Part shown: in pieces, positions 54,946 through 64,000 of the stretch | Numbering within the stretch: the first letter of the stretch is position 1 | How the letters are laid out: each line of letters opens with the position of its first letter | DNA from: Elsinoe arachidis | Taxonomy: Eukaryota; Ascomycota; Dothideomycetes; Myriangiales; Elsinoaceae | Length of the DNA: 64,000 nucleotides | Assembly (NCBI GenBank): GCA_013372555.1 | Contig: JAAPAX010000001.1 | Coordinates: 124,001-188,000 of the forward strand | Direction of reading: 5' to 3' | Program-made: the position numbers and the translations under genes | The notes under the pieces: generated by a model | The model's database searches: none | What the model saw: only the letters and a program-made list of their open reading frames with translations | Told to the model about the DNA's origin: nothing

Positions 54946-57512
54946 CTATGCCGCTCTTGGACTCGCCTTTCGACCATTCATACCCGGGCTTTGCATGCCT
55001 GCTGGACCAAAGTGGGAGGCGTGGAAGCGCATCGTCTCGGCGAGTGGTGGTGGAGGCTTTGCGGGCAATGACGGAGCTGCGAATTTGGCGATGCTGCTCT
55101 CCCGAGGTAGACTGCCGTTCTGGGGAGACGGCGTAGCCTTGTCCTTGTTGGCATGCTGATTCATATTCGGCTGCGGTCCATTCGGTGTGTAGACTGGTTG
55201 AGGCAGAGGATGGGTCAGGTTCTGAGGATTTGGCTGAACCAGGGTGTGATGCGGTGAACCATTCACATTCGACTGCGAAGAATGCTGGCGCTGCAGGTGC
55301 TGAGGAGTGCTGTGTGAGGCGCTGGCATGAGACATGGCTGGGGAGTATGGTGCCGCGAAAGGGGGCCGGTATGGCGAAGTGTTCTGAGTTGGCACAAATG
55401 ACTGGCTTTGCGGGTTGAAGTACTGCCTGTTGAAGCTCCCTGGCAGAGGATGATTGGGATTCTGCCGTTTACCACTTCCGTTGCTGTGAGCGGGAAGCAT
55501 ACCGTAAGCGTACGGCTGTTGAATCATCTGGTACGGCTGCCCTGTCTGGTACGAATGACCATTTTGATATGGCTGTGGCGGGAATGGACCAGAATACGGC
55601 TCCGCATAGCCCTGCGGCATCGTCGGGTACACTGGATAGGCCTGCATTTGGCTCGGGGATCCGTACTGCGGAGAGTGACCTTGAGCCATCGGATTGGCGT
55701 ATCCGGGCATCATGTTAGGTTGCTGGATCGACATGTTTTGCATCTGGTTGGCCAAGTAGTATTGCCCGTATTGATCCTGGGACCACGTTTGGGGCATTTG
55801 AGGCGGTTCCGCGTAGTACTGCGGAGGCTGCCAGTGGTGTTGTGCCTGATGTGGGTCCATGTGTGGTGCGTAACCATTGCCGTATGGCGAAGATATGAAC
55901 TGGGGATGCTGGCCATGTTGACCAGGATGCGCAGGGACGTTTTCGACATGCTGGTATGGTTGCGCTTTCGGAATTTGCGCGACGCTGCCGGGTGCGTACA
56001 TGCTATAAGCGGACCTGGCCTCGAATCCATCCTCACTATCAGTGCGCTGCTTCCTGTTCTTCTTCTTGCCGACTACAGAATTCGATGTAGAGTCATCCTT
56101 TTCTTTGGTCGGAGCGGCCATGGCAGCAGCTTCTTCTGCAGGTTTGGCGGATCCAAGAATTCGTAGGCGAGCGGCTTCGTAGCGGGCTTCACGTTCTTCA
56201 CGGGTTGCAGGGAATTTGTTCTTACCTACGTCTGATCCACTGTCACCATCCACAACACCCTCGCGGGAACTAGGTCTCGTCCCGTTCTCGCTTCGCCTCA
56301 AGATTTTCATCTGTGGCATGGGTGGTGGCGGTGTACTAGCAGCCGTTGACGGGTTTGTAAGATCCGACAGACGCGGTGGGCTGTGATCATTAGCCATTGA
56401 TTCGCAGCAACTAAGTTTGACACTTACATCCGACTGCTAGGTATCTTCCACAACCGGACGGTAGCTGATGACGTGTCCAGGGTATGCCCAAGGAGGTAGT
56501 AATCTGCCATCTTGTGTGCAAGCATGCGGTAGAATGAATTGCATTGCGGAAGGTCGAACATCTGAGAGCTGTGATTAGGTCAGTCAAACGTCAAATCAGT
56601 CAAAATAGCGGGTGAGACTTACGAAGGATCCTTGACAAAGTCTGTGATATCTTGCTCCAGCTTGAGTACCCACACGCGGTCGCGGACACTGCTTAGAGCT
56701 TCAAGCAATTTCTCGTCAGGTGGGAAGCTCAAACTATTCGGATCCCGGTTTAGCGTTGCGGAAACACCGTTCAGGGCGTCTGGAACAGCGATTGGTGAAG
56801 GAGTATACAATACACCAGGATTGGGTGCGCTTGTCGAGTTCATGCGTACCAATGGCGCTGGGTGTCTTGAAGCAGGACCCATGATCGAAATCTCCCTGAG
56901 CTGTTCACTGAAGGCTCGGGCGCCAGAATCGGATCCAATCCGAGACGAAGGTTGGGTAGAGCCACGACCATCGTCCTCCTCTCCAGCTTGAACGCTTGCG
57001 CTATCATCAGGTCGCAAAGATTCCTTTTCGTCCAAAGGAAAGGTAGTACCAGAGGTAGTGCTTTTCGCGTCAAAGCTTATGGACGAAGGCGGCGGTCTCA
57101 TTGAAGGGATTTTCTCCACATTCTCTTCTGACACTGGCTCCGCACCTGTGCTTTTGAGCGTACCGGGGGTGGTGGTCATGGCCTCCATTTCCGCGAGCGG
57201 CTGGGCACTTGTAAAGGTGCTGGCGAGGGCAGATTTCGTCTGCCGTGGGGTAAACTTGTCCATGTCCAGTCCGCCTTCGATTTGATCGGTAGCTTTCGCA
57301 CCGTCATCGTTCTTTGTATTCTCGGGGACTTTAGGCGATAGGGAATTGGCCAGGGCTGGTGGGTTCGCGCTTCCTCGTGCAATTGCAGGCGGCTTCACAT
57401 TTCCAGATGCCGCAACCTGGGATCGGTCAGTATGGTCGAATTCGCGGTTCTGTACATCTCTGAGTCGCACCTTTGCAAACGTAAGTTTGGGTTTTGTAGC
57501 GTCCGTAGACAT
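54946..57512 (-). CDS. R3H and SUZ domain RNA-binding protein
   Basis: Exons 56623-57512, 56428-56568 and 54946-56380 (introns of 54 and 47 bp) give 821 residues. It probably binds single-stranded RNA or DNA in the cytoplasm. The first 250 residues are Ser/Pro-rich and disordered. The R3H domain (about 270-345) spans both introns: LKLEQDITDFVKDPS, then LPQCNSFYRMLAHKMADYYL and LGHTLDTSSATVRLW. The SUZ domain follows (MPQMKILRRSE, then EEREARYEAARLRILGSAKP). The last 350 residues are very rich in Gln, Tyr, Pro and Met, prion-like, as in proteins of stress granules or P-bodies. The specific RNA target is unknown. Confidence 0.9.
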
Positions 57513-58100
57513 TATCGTTGTTTGTCGTCAAGTTTACTAGGTCGAAAAAGAGTGTCGTGCAAAAACGGTGTGTGCTGACCGGTCCAAGTTGAAAAGATCA
57601 AGTCGTCGCAAGGAGTGAGGATATCAAAGGACCAGTCGCTCAAGGAGAAGTGAAGATGTTCGTGAGGAAGCGCCAGGCATGGTGCATGATGATCCGCTCC
57701 TCTCTGCTTGCGCCTTGCTCTTTGTGACACCAAGTGAATGCCTGAATTCCTGGCTGTGGTTTTCAAATGGCAGTCCGAGAAGTAGTCGTGCTGTGGGCTA
57801 TCGATTGGAGTCTGTCGCAGTATCTCGCTGCTATCCAGTCTGAGAACTGGAGAATTCCAGCTTGCGATGTGGCAGTGTGGAAAGGTGACACAGGTGAAGT
57901 TGAATTCGGAGACCTGAAGTTGCGGAATTCAATGCCAAGAGTGCGGCTCTTGCCCTCTGTTCACCAAACTTTATGCTGTACTTTGCACTTGAAGCATTTT
58001 CGGTCACTTGCACACACATGGAATTACTGTTGTCACATGTAGGATTGGTGGTGTCATGTGCTGTTGGCCATTATGTACATCTATGACAGGAGAGCCCTGA
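57513..58100. other. Intergenic, promoter of the R3H gene
   Basis: 588 bp between two minus-strand genes. A 91-codon plus-strand frame has no family similarity. No RNA gene or clear motif seen. Confidence 0.5.
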
Positions 58101-60896
58101 CTACAATGCTGCTGCCGCAGCCTGATCTTCCGCCTCAAGCAACGGCCAGCTCGCATATAAAGCTTCCTCATCAGCATCTCTGCGCTCCTCCTGACGAGCA
58201 GCTCCTGCGTCCTGACCACGGGACTGCCTCCCGAGAAGCTCTAGCTGAGTTCTCATATTCTCCCCCTTTTCGCTGTTCCAACAACCGTGCTCGATCATCT
58301 TGTCCACGCACCACAGAGCTGCATCAATATCGTGCACCCGCTTGTACGCGTACAACATTGAGATCCAATGCCTGTGATCAATATCCTGATTGTGAGCCAG
58401 CATCTGCTCGAGCACACGCTCAGCGTGCTTTATGTGATCGTTCGATGGCTTTGCGTGCCGGCAAAGGAAGTAGTGAAGAATGCTAAGCGTGGTTCTCGTG
58501 GGGGGCGAGAAGCCGGTGGGCTTCCCACGAATTGGACTGTCTGTCCTTGAACTGTCCATGGGTCGATCGGTCTCACCAATCGAGGTCTCGTTTGGCGTGA
58601 CGGATTCGGAAGCAGTGTCCGTACTTGGACCTCCTCGCGAAATAGCTGGTTCCCAGGCGTCTTCCTCCATATTCCGAACAACCTCGGTGACCCATTTAAT
58701 GCCATTCTTATGCGTAGCGAACCAGGCGATGAATGCATTTGCCAAGTGGTCGGATTGCAGAAGCTCTTTGAAAGGGCTACGACCCAGCTTAGCAAGATGT
58801 CTGATCAGACGGTAACGAAGCAAGACTTCGCGGACGGTCGCCTGCCCATGAGACAGCCATGCTCGTATGACTATGCCTAAGGGAGGTGCCTCGGCAGGCA
58901 TAATCGTTTTTGGCTGTGTCGCCTGCTGTTGTTGCATCATCTCTAGCTCCACAAGTGGTTGGATGTTGAAAAGCTGACTGTATGAATCTACGATCAGCTT
59001 GTACGTATCCTCACGCTCGACTTTCTTGTGATGACGGTACAGCGCATCCAACACTTCGGTAGCGACAAATTTCGATGTCAAGAGGATACCCTTTTGGAGA
59101 GCTGTCTCAATGACGGCAGCCAAACGTTCACCTTCCTCAGGAACAAGCTTACAGGCCCGAATCAAAGCGACGAAAAGGTACTTGTCGGGCTCGACTTTGT
59201 TCTCCAGGATCATGTTGTAGACACGGAAAGCCGATGTTGCATCTCGCGATCGTACCGCGTTCAGCATGACCATGGTGCAGACTTGGACATTCAGATTGAT
59301 GCCGGAGTTCACGAGATGGCCAAGAGCCTCGACACAGAGCTGGTCCCCATCTTTCCGTCGCAACGCGCGTTGCATGATCGTGAAGCATGCCTTTCTGATG
59401 AACTCATGGTTGAACGCTGGAGTCTCGTCAATCTTTGCGAGCTGCTCGATTGCTACTTCCAAGGTGTCTTCCTGGCTCGCCAGCTTCTGTATCACGTGCA
59501 GCCGAGTGTTGAGCGGTATCTTGAACTCTGCCTTCTCAAGAGCCTCCAGGATTTGTACTATGGTTGGTCCAGTACAAGTCTTGAACAGCCATGCCAGATG
59601 CGCTCCATCGACATGTAGTGGGTCGTAATGGGGACGTCTCGAGACATGAGCGATGCACTTGCCAATCTTCAGTTTCAGCTCTTGGTCGTCCAGATGAGGA
59701 GACGTTGTGGCTCTGAGAATCAAATACTCGAGAGCTTGTCCAACCATGTACTGAGGGGGTAGAGGTCGGACATGAGACTTGCGCAGAAAGAAGAAAGCAT
59801 CATCAGGCGAATGCTGCAAAATCCAAAGGAGAGCCTCTTCCCAAACTCGATGTCTACGTTCGGATACTGAACTCAAGTCTGCTTGAATGTGCCTAGCTCT
59901 CTTTTGGCCAAAGAGAACACCATAGGCCCATTTCTGCGCTGCAGGGTCCAATTCGCCAGGTTTTCTGGATGATTGGGGTAGTTGAGGTCCTGTGAAATAT
60001 GGTCTCTTCAATCTTGCCATCCACCGCAGCCATTTTGAGGAGAAGTCTCCAAACAGGTATATGAAATCAGTCTTGCTGTCTGTCGGCTTCGTATGGTCGA
60101 GTCTTCGCCATCTTCGGCCAAGTCGGATCGTCAAGGTATGCTCGCTGATGGACACATCTCGGAGGTATCGCTTCCTCCTGGCTGTCGCTTTCCTAGCCTG
60201 GTATCTCTCAAGAGCCTCCTGGTAAGCACTCCTCTTCCTCGTCTTGATAAACGTCATGCGCAAGCGTCGCTCACGCGGATCTCGCCGACTTATCACCTTG
60301 ACCGTGCCCTTCTTGAACCATCTTCTTCGCCGCACCAGTCCAGTTCGCTTAGGATCTTTCGATTCTCCAGCATCAGTGTTTGACACATCGCTCTTGCCGG
60401 TCTGCTGATCCAGTCCAAGTATCGCTTCGTACCATTCATCAGCACGATCTCGGGGTGCTTTGTGAACGACATGGTTGGGATCCCAAAAGTCCTTGTCCGG
60501 AAGCTCTGGTGCCTTGTACTGGTCGAATACTTTGATGATCTTTGGACACGATGCAGTCTCCTCTTTCTTCTTATCCTTTCGCTTATCCCGCCATATGTAA
60601 GTCGTCACGGAAAGCTTTGTTCTGTCCTTGATCGCACGCGTAGTCCCAGCTCCTGGTCTTCTCGTTGGCGTCCTTTCGGGGACTTTGATGCGCTGTACGC
60701 GAGATTTTTGAGTGTCGCGGGAAGGAAGTCGTTCCTTACTATGCGTGCTACTTCTTTCTTCACCGGCTGCAGCACTCGCGTGCCTCCTTCCAGTAAACTC
60801 GGGCCAAGGTTGGAACACTCTCGGAGCTAGCCAAGGCAAAATAGGTCGCGCCGGGTCATCGATGAGGCATTGGATCTGTCGACGCCATCGTGTCAT
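58101..60896 (-). CDS. Pentatricopeptide-repeat-like mitochondrial protein
   Basis: Single exon, 931 residues. The N-terminus MTRWRRQIQCLIDDPARPIL, followed by APRVFQPWPEFTGRRHASAA, looks like a mitochondrial presequence. The first 330 residues are very basic. Helical-pair repeats are visible from about residue 400; the clearest PPR units are TSAFRVYNMILENKVEPDKY, then LFVALIRACK, and near the end RHWISMLYAYKRVHDIDAAL, then WCVDKMIEHGCW. PPR proteins bind organellar RNA in processing or translation. I cannot assign it to a named fungal member, and the RNA target is unknown. It shares a 277-bp divergent promoter with the CWF18 gene. Confidence 0.85.
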   Translation of the reverse strand: MTRWRRQIQCLIDDPARPILPWLAPRVFQPWPEFTGRRHASAAAGEERSSTHSKERLPSRDTQKSRVQRIKVPERTPTRRPGAGTTRAIKDRTKLSVTTYIWRDKRKDKKKEETASCPKIIKVFDQYKAPELPDKDFWDPNHVVHKAPRDRADEWYEAILGLDQQTGKSDVSNTDAGESKDPKRTGLVRRRRWFKKGTVKVISRRDPRERRLRMTFIKTRKRSAYQEALERYQARKATARRKRYLRDVSISEHTLTIRLGRRWRRLDHTKPTDSKTDFIYLFGDFSSKWLRWMARLKRPYFTGPQLPQSSRKPGELDPAAQKWAYGVLFGQKRARHIQADLSSVSERRHRVWEEALLWILQHSPDDAFFFLRKSHVRPLPPQYMVGQALEYLILRATTSPHLDDQELKLKIGKCIAHVSRRPHYDPLHVDGAHLAWLFKTCTGPTIVQILEALEKAEFKIPLNTRLHVIQKLASQEDTLEVAIEQLAKIDETPAFNHEFIRKACFTIMQRALRRKDGDQLCVEALGHLVNSGINLNVQVCTMVMLNAVRSRDATSAFRVYNMILENKVEPDKYLFVALIRACKLVPEEGERLAAVIETALQKGILLTSKFVATEVLDALYRHHKKVEREDTYKLIVDSYSQLFNIQPLVELEMMQQQQATQPKTIMPAEAPPLGIVIRAWLSHGQATVREVLLRYRLIRHLAKLGRSPFKELLQSDHLANAFIAWFATHKNGIKWVTEVVRNMEEDAWEPAISRGGPSTDTASESVTPNETSIGETDRPMDSSRTDSPIRGKPTGFSPPTRTTLSILHYFLCRHAKPSNDHIKHAERVLEQMLAHNQDIDHRHWISMLYAYKRVHDIDAALWCVDKMIEHGCWNSEKGENMRTQLELLGRQSRGQDAGAARQEERRDADEEALYASWPLLEAEDQAAAAAL

Positions 60897-61173
60897 ACGT
60901 GAGGTTCCCAGAGGCGACTGTCACATGTTCGGACATGTGATCCGACATGTATATGCTGAAAGGATACGGGATGAAGTCGAGCAATCTCCATAGAAATAAT
61001 TTCACTACGGAGGCCCGTGCTCTCCTCCGACGACAAAGTCCGCATATCAAAGAGCTATTTCTTCACCTCACACACCGAATACTCATCCCAATTCCACGTC
61101 TTCACCCCAGGCTGCCCTCCGCCGCTTTGCAGGACTCCACGACTCATTGGCGTATCCTCAACCAACATCCACC
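60897..61173. promoter_or_regulatory. Divergent promoter between PPR and CWF18 genes with three ACATGT palindromes
   Basis: 277 bp between start codons. ACATGT occurs at 60923-60928, 60933-60938 and 60945-60950, spaced 10 and 12 bp, close to one helical turn. CACATG and CATGTG (60922-60939) also form an inverted pair. The cluster begins only 27 bp before the PPR ATG. Confidence 0.6.
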
Positions 61174-61842
61174 ATGTCAACCACCACCCTCTCCGCCGCC
61201 TCCTCCGACCGCAAAGCCCGCCTCGCCCAACTCAAATCCCTCAAACGCAAAGACCCCCCCTCCGACACCCCCGTCGACGCCCCCACCGACGACTCCTCCC
61301 CTCGACCCACCAAATCCCCACGCACCTCCCTCTCCCCCGAACCAACCCCCAACCCGCACCTCTCAGGCCGAAACTTCGACCCCCTGACCCGCGGGCCCAA
61401 ACTCGGCTTCTCCCTCCCCCCCACTGCCCTCTCCACCACCTCGACCCTCGAAGCGCGCGCCTCCGCCCTCTCAGCCGAAGCTAAAGCCGCGCAAGAAGCG
61501 GAGAAAGCCAGCCAAGCATCAGGCCAAGACGCCCCGCTCGACCTCTTCAAGTTACAACCTAAGAAGCCGAATTGGGATCTGAAGAGGGAGTTGGAGAGGA
61601 GGATGCAGCCGCTGGAAGTCAGGATGGAGAATGCGATTGCGAGGTTGGTGAGGGAGAGGGTGGAGGGGCAGAAGAAGGCGGCGGTTGCGAAGGGGGAGGT
61701 AGGGGTGGGGGAGGGGCAGGGGCAGGAGGAGGTGGGGATGGAGGGGAATGTGCTTGTTGAGGCGACGAAGGAGAGGGAGAGGGAGGAGGAGGAGGAGAGG
61801 GGGAGGGAGAGGGAGTTGGAGGCCGAGTTGGAGGCGCCTTGA
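61174..61842 (+). CDS. CWF18/CCDC12 family pre-mRNA splicing factor
   Basis: Single exon, 222 residues. Component of the Prp19-associated active spliceosome. The N-terminus is Lys-rich (SSDRKARLAQLKSLKRKD). The family core is PLDLFKLQPKKPNWDLKREL, then ERRMQPLEVRMENAIARLVR, as in S. pombe Cwf18. The acidic/Arg tail (KEREREEEEERGRERELEAE) forms a charged helix. The ATG at 61174 is chosen because no ATG occurs further upstream in the open frame. It shows the sharpest codon change in the window: nearly all C-ending codons to about 61540, nearly all G-ending after 61570. Confidence 0.92.
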   Translation: MSTTTLSAASSDRKARLAQLKSLKRKDPPSDTPVDAPTDDSSPRPTKSPRTSLSPEPTPNPHLSGRNFDPLTRGPKLGFSLPPTALSTTSTLEARASALSAEAKAAQEAEKASQASGQDAPLDLFKLQPKKPNWDLKRELERRMQPLEVRMENAIARLVRERVEGQKKAAVAKGEVGVGEGQGQEEVGMEGNVLVEATKEREREEEEERGRERELEAELEAP

Positions 61843-62379
61843 GGTTGGGAAAGGTGGGTGTATGTCATGGATCAGAGGCTTTGTCAGGAGGCTTTGCTGC
61901 AGTGGCAAGGTGATATCGGTTTCTCCAGCAAGAATGATGCTACTTGGATCCAGTTGACAAAGGTCGACTAAGCCGCCACCAGAATCACAGCAGCATATGA
62001 TTCCGCGAGACGGCTCCGCTGGAGTGACTAGTGTAGCAGAGAGGACTGAGCAAACCGATGGTAGTAAGCTCTAGAAGTGACAAGGAAACTTGAATGTGGG
62101 ATGAGATGATCAAAGACTATTGGTATCCAATACATTGACATTGACCAAGACCTCTATAATACACCTAATCAATTCGCACCTCGGGTATCGTGAACGCTCT
62201 AATATGCTTCGCAAAGCAGACCACGCGCTTGTGTCCCAAGTTGCCTCGAGCCCACCACATATCTAGCGCCTCGCGGCCGAAGTATACTCATTCCCCTCCC
62301 TCTCCTGTCTCCATCCAAGCTGATACCCACATCATCGTTCCACCCCTGTGAACCACATCCCCTTATCGAATCGCCCCCA
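61843..62379. other. Convergent intergenic region
   Basis: 537 bp between the 3' ends of the CWF18 and VTC5-like genes. Nothing distinctive seen. Confidence 0.5.
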
Positions 62380-64000
62380 TCACGTCACAGTCCAAGCCAC
62401 CAACCCTCCACTCCCCACTGCAACCGAACAAAGCACCACCCCAGCCGCCGCCCAAACCCAACCCCTCAAATGCTCTCCACTCCTATACAAACTCACCGTC
62501 CCTACAATCGCAAAACACAAACTCACAGCTACAGCGAACAGAACCCCGGCATCCACCTCTCTACTCAACTTCTTCTTCCCCGTAGCCGCCAGCACAAACG
62601 CCACGAGCAGAATACTCACGCTAGCAGCGAAGCACGTCCCGCTGAAACGAGGGACGGAAGCAAGGGCGCGTTGAGTAGCGGTTTCGGTGTCCAGCCCCAG
62701 CCCAACGCCAGATGCAGGACCGTAGATTCGGGAGATGCGGTAGTTGAGGATCTCTTCGTCGTCAGAAGATTCGTAGTCTTCTGCTTCGCCAGAAGCTTGG
62801 GAGGATAGGTCGGGGGAGTAGAGGAGCGGTTCTGTCTCGGGGTTCTTGTTGCGGCGTTTTGAGAAGAGGGATTTGACGTTGCCCCAGATGCGGTCGAAGA
62901 TGGTCTTTTCGTTGGGGTCGAGGTAGATGACGTAGGCGTCGTCGTCGTCGGTGGCGTCTGGGTCGTCGTACTCGGAGTAGTAGCGCTGATTGATGAGTTT
63001 CGAGCCTTTGGCAGGTGCGTAGGAGTTTTGGCGGGGGCGGGTGATGGCTCTATGGGGACCCTCGAAGACCGGGGAGGTGCGCGCTTTCTCGCGTGATTGC
63101 CTGGCTTTGAGTGTTGGGCGCTGCTCCAGTGGCGGCATGCCTGCCTCTGATGAGGTGGCGGTCGACATCTGAGGAGTGGTCGATTGTGAGCCAAATTCTT
63201 GGCTAGCTTTGTGTAACGAAGATGATTTCGGTTGTGGGACCTTTCGAAGATCTTGCGAAAGAAGTGGCAGCCAGAGCGGGGGACTGATGTCGCTGGGCTG
63301 GGTGGCTTGCCATATCGCATGATGCTCGAGAGAAAAGCCAGGAACACGCTCGACCTGATAGCGAGTTAGTGACACAGCCTATCTTCTGTCAGGAAAGCCT
63401 TACAAGATGACTGCTATTGAGGATCTCGGACAGATCGACTGCTTGAGATCCTTCTTGACGAACGCGCAACACTCCATGCGGGAAAGTCGCAGAGGCGTTA
63501 CCATCAATCTCTGACGCTGCGCCAGATTGAAACTGAATGTTATGATCAAGAGCGGCGAGGAGCACCCCAGTGGTGTTGGTCGATACATTGAAGAATCGCG
63601 CACGCTGGGACGAAACAGTCGTGATTGGCCGTACATCAGGATGTGACTTTAGCCATTGCTGAAGATGCTCGACGGAGTCTGAAGAGGTTGCAGCAGAGCC
63701 CTCGAAAGGAAAGTGCTGGATCGCTGCTTTTTGCGATGGTAATCGTCCTTTTCGATCTACCAGTGACTCTGTAAACTTCCGCTTTACCGCGCAGCTGTCA
63801 AGCTGAGTTGTGCCGCTCTGGTCATCCTGCTTCCATGCAAGCAATGCTACGTCGTCCTTCGTGTTGCATCGAGCATGTAGCGCTGCTTTTTGTATTGGTG
63901 CGTCCCGTTGTACTTCGACTTCACTGACGGTCTCTGATCCCAGCTGCGTCAAGAAACGTTTTGGCTCGTCTGCTATGATGTCGAAGGTATCTGCGAGCAG
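62380..64000 (-). CDS. VTC5-like protein: VTC domain plus C-terminal membrane helices (partial, 5' end outside window)
   Basis: Exons 63404-64000 (open to the window edge) and 62380-63354 (49-bp intron, CTAAC branch) show 523 residues. The frame at the edge reads LADTFDIIADEPKRFLTQLG. The VTC (polyphosphate polymerase-like) domain continues with RARFFNVSTNTTGVLLAALD and FPHGVLRVRQEG. Across the splice, EILNSSHLVERVPGFSLEHH matches the end of VTC domains (SxLVExVPKFSKFxH). Then follow an acidic linker (DPDATDDDDAYVIYLDPNE) and three helices (CFAASVSILLVAFVLAATG, AGVLFAVAVSLCFAIVGTV, GWVWAAAGVVLCSVAVGSGG). Helices unlike DUF202 point to Vtc5, the subunit that raises VTC activity in yeast, not to Vtc2-4. 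An N-terminal SPX domain would be expected upstream. Confidence 0.8.

Noticed and set aside
55408..56166. 252-codon plus-strand frame rich in Arg and Leu
   Set aside because: Antisense to the Gln/Pro/Tyr-rich part of the R3H protein. The apparent hydrophobic stretches come from complementing that composition.

Overview
The window looks like nuclear DNA of a filamentous ascomycete (Pezizomycotina). I would guess a dothideomycete, but I cannot prove the class from this sequence. The evidence is a dense set of 30 eukaryotic genes on both strands. They are interrupted by about 46 short introns, mostly 45-60 bp, with GT donors, CTAAC or CTGAC branch sites about 10-20 bases before the acceptor, and AG acceptors. 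Gene types such as a NUC-2/PHO81 protein, a CYS-3/MetR bZIP factor and a Zn2Cys6 protein are fungal. I saw no transposon, CRISPR array, rRNA, tRNA or secondary-metabolite cluster.

Layout. 1-7500: ribonucleotide reductase large subunit (5' end off the window), an FMN 2-hydroxyacid dehydrogenase, cytochrome c heme lyase, mevalonate diphosphate decarboxylase and a steroid-5-alpha-reductase-like membrane protein. 7900-19640: an ECM25-like RhoGAP, a DOT5-like peroxiredoxin, a neutral amino acid permease, the mitochondrial Mg channel MRS2 and a CDC25-type Ras exchange factor. 21590-24500: a POF1-like nucleotidyltransferase, a Tctex-1 dynein light chain and VTC1. 27300-31340: a Zn2Cys6/hexapeptide-acetyltransferase fusion and the poly(A)-binding protein Pab2. 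33300-45320: a MetR/CYS-3 bZIP factor, mitochondrial glycerol-3-phosphate dehydrogenase, the nine-exon NUC-2/PHO81 gene, a LigB/DODA dioxygenase, complex I subunit B8 (NDUFA2) and the mitochondrial pyruvate carrier MPC2. 45450-54480: a short-chain dehydrogenase, a glutamine-synthetase-like enzyme, a dienelactone hydrolase, a PCS60-like acyl-CoA ligase and the splicing factor SPF45. 54940-64000: an R3H/SUZ protein, a PPR-like mitochondrial protein, the splicing factor CWF18 and a VTC5-like protein (5' end off the window).

The genes are mainly housekeeping and do not form one cluster. Three of them (VTC1, NUC-2/PHO81, VTC5-like) belong to phosphate and polyphosphate biology. Seven or more act in mitochondria. 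Two (SPF45, CWF18) are spliceosomal and one (Pab2) acts on nuclear RNA.

Two small genes, Tctex-1 and NDUFA2, have no exon long enough to stand out as an open reading frame. I recovered them by joining conserved protein blocks across introns. The most unusual signals are: (1) an abrupt change from C-ending to G-ending codons inside a dozen genes on both strands; (2) a NUC-2 start codon split by an intron, plus an 18-bp microexon; (3) a DOT5 peroxiredoxin without the usual resolving cysteine. Exon borders are inferred by eye from splice consensus and family conservation, without transcripts.
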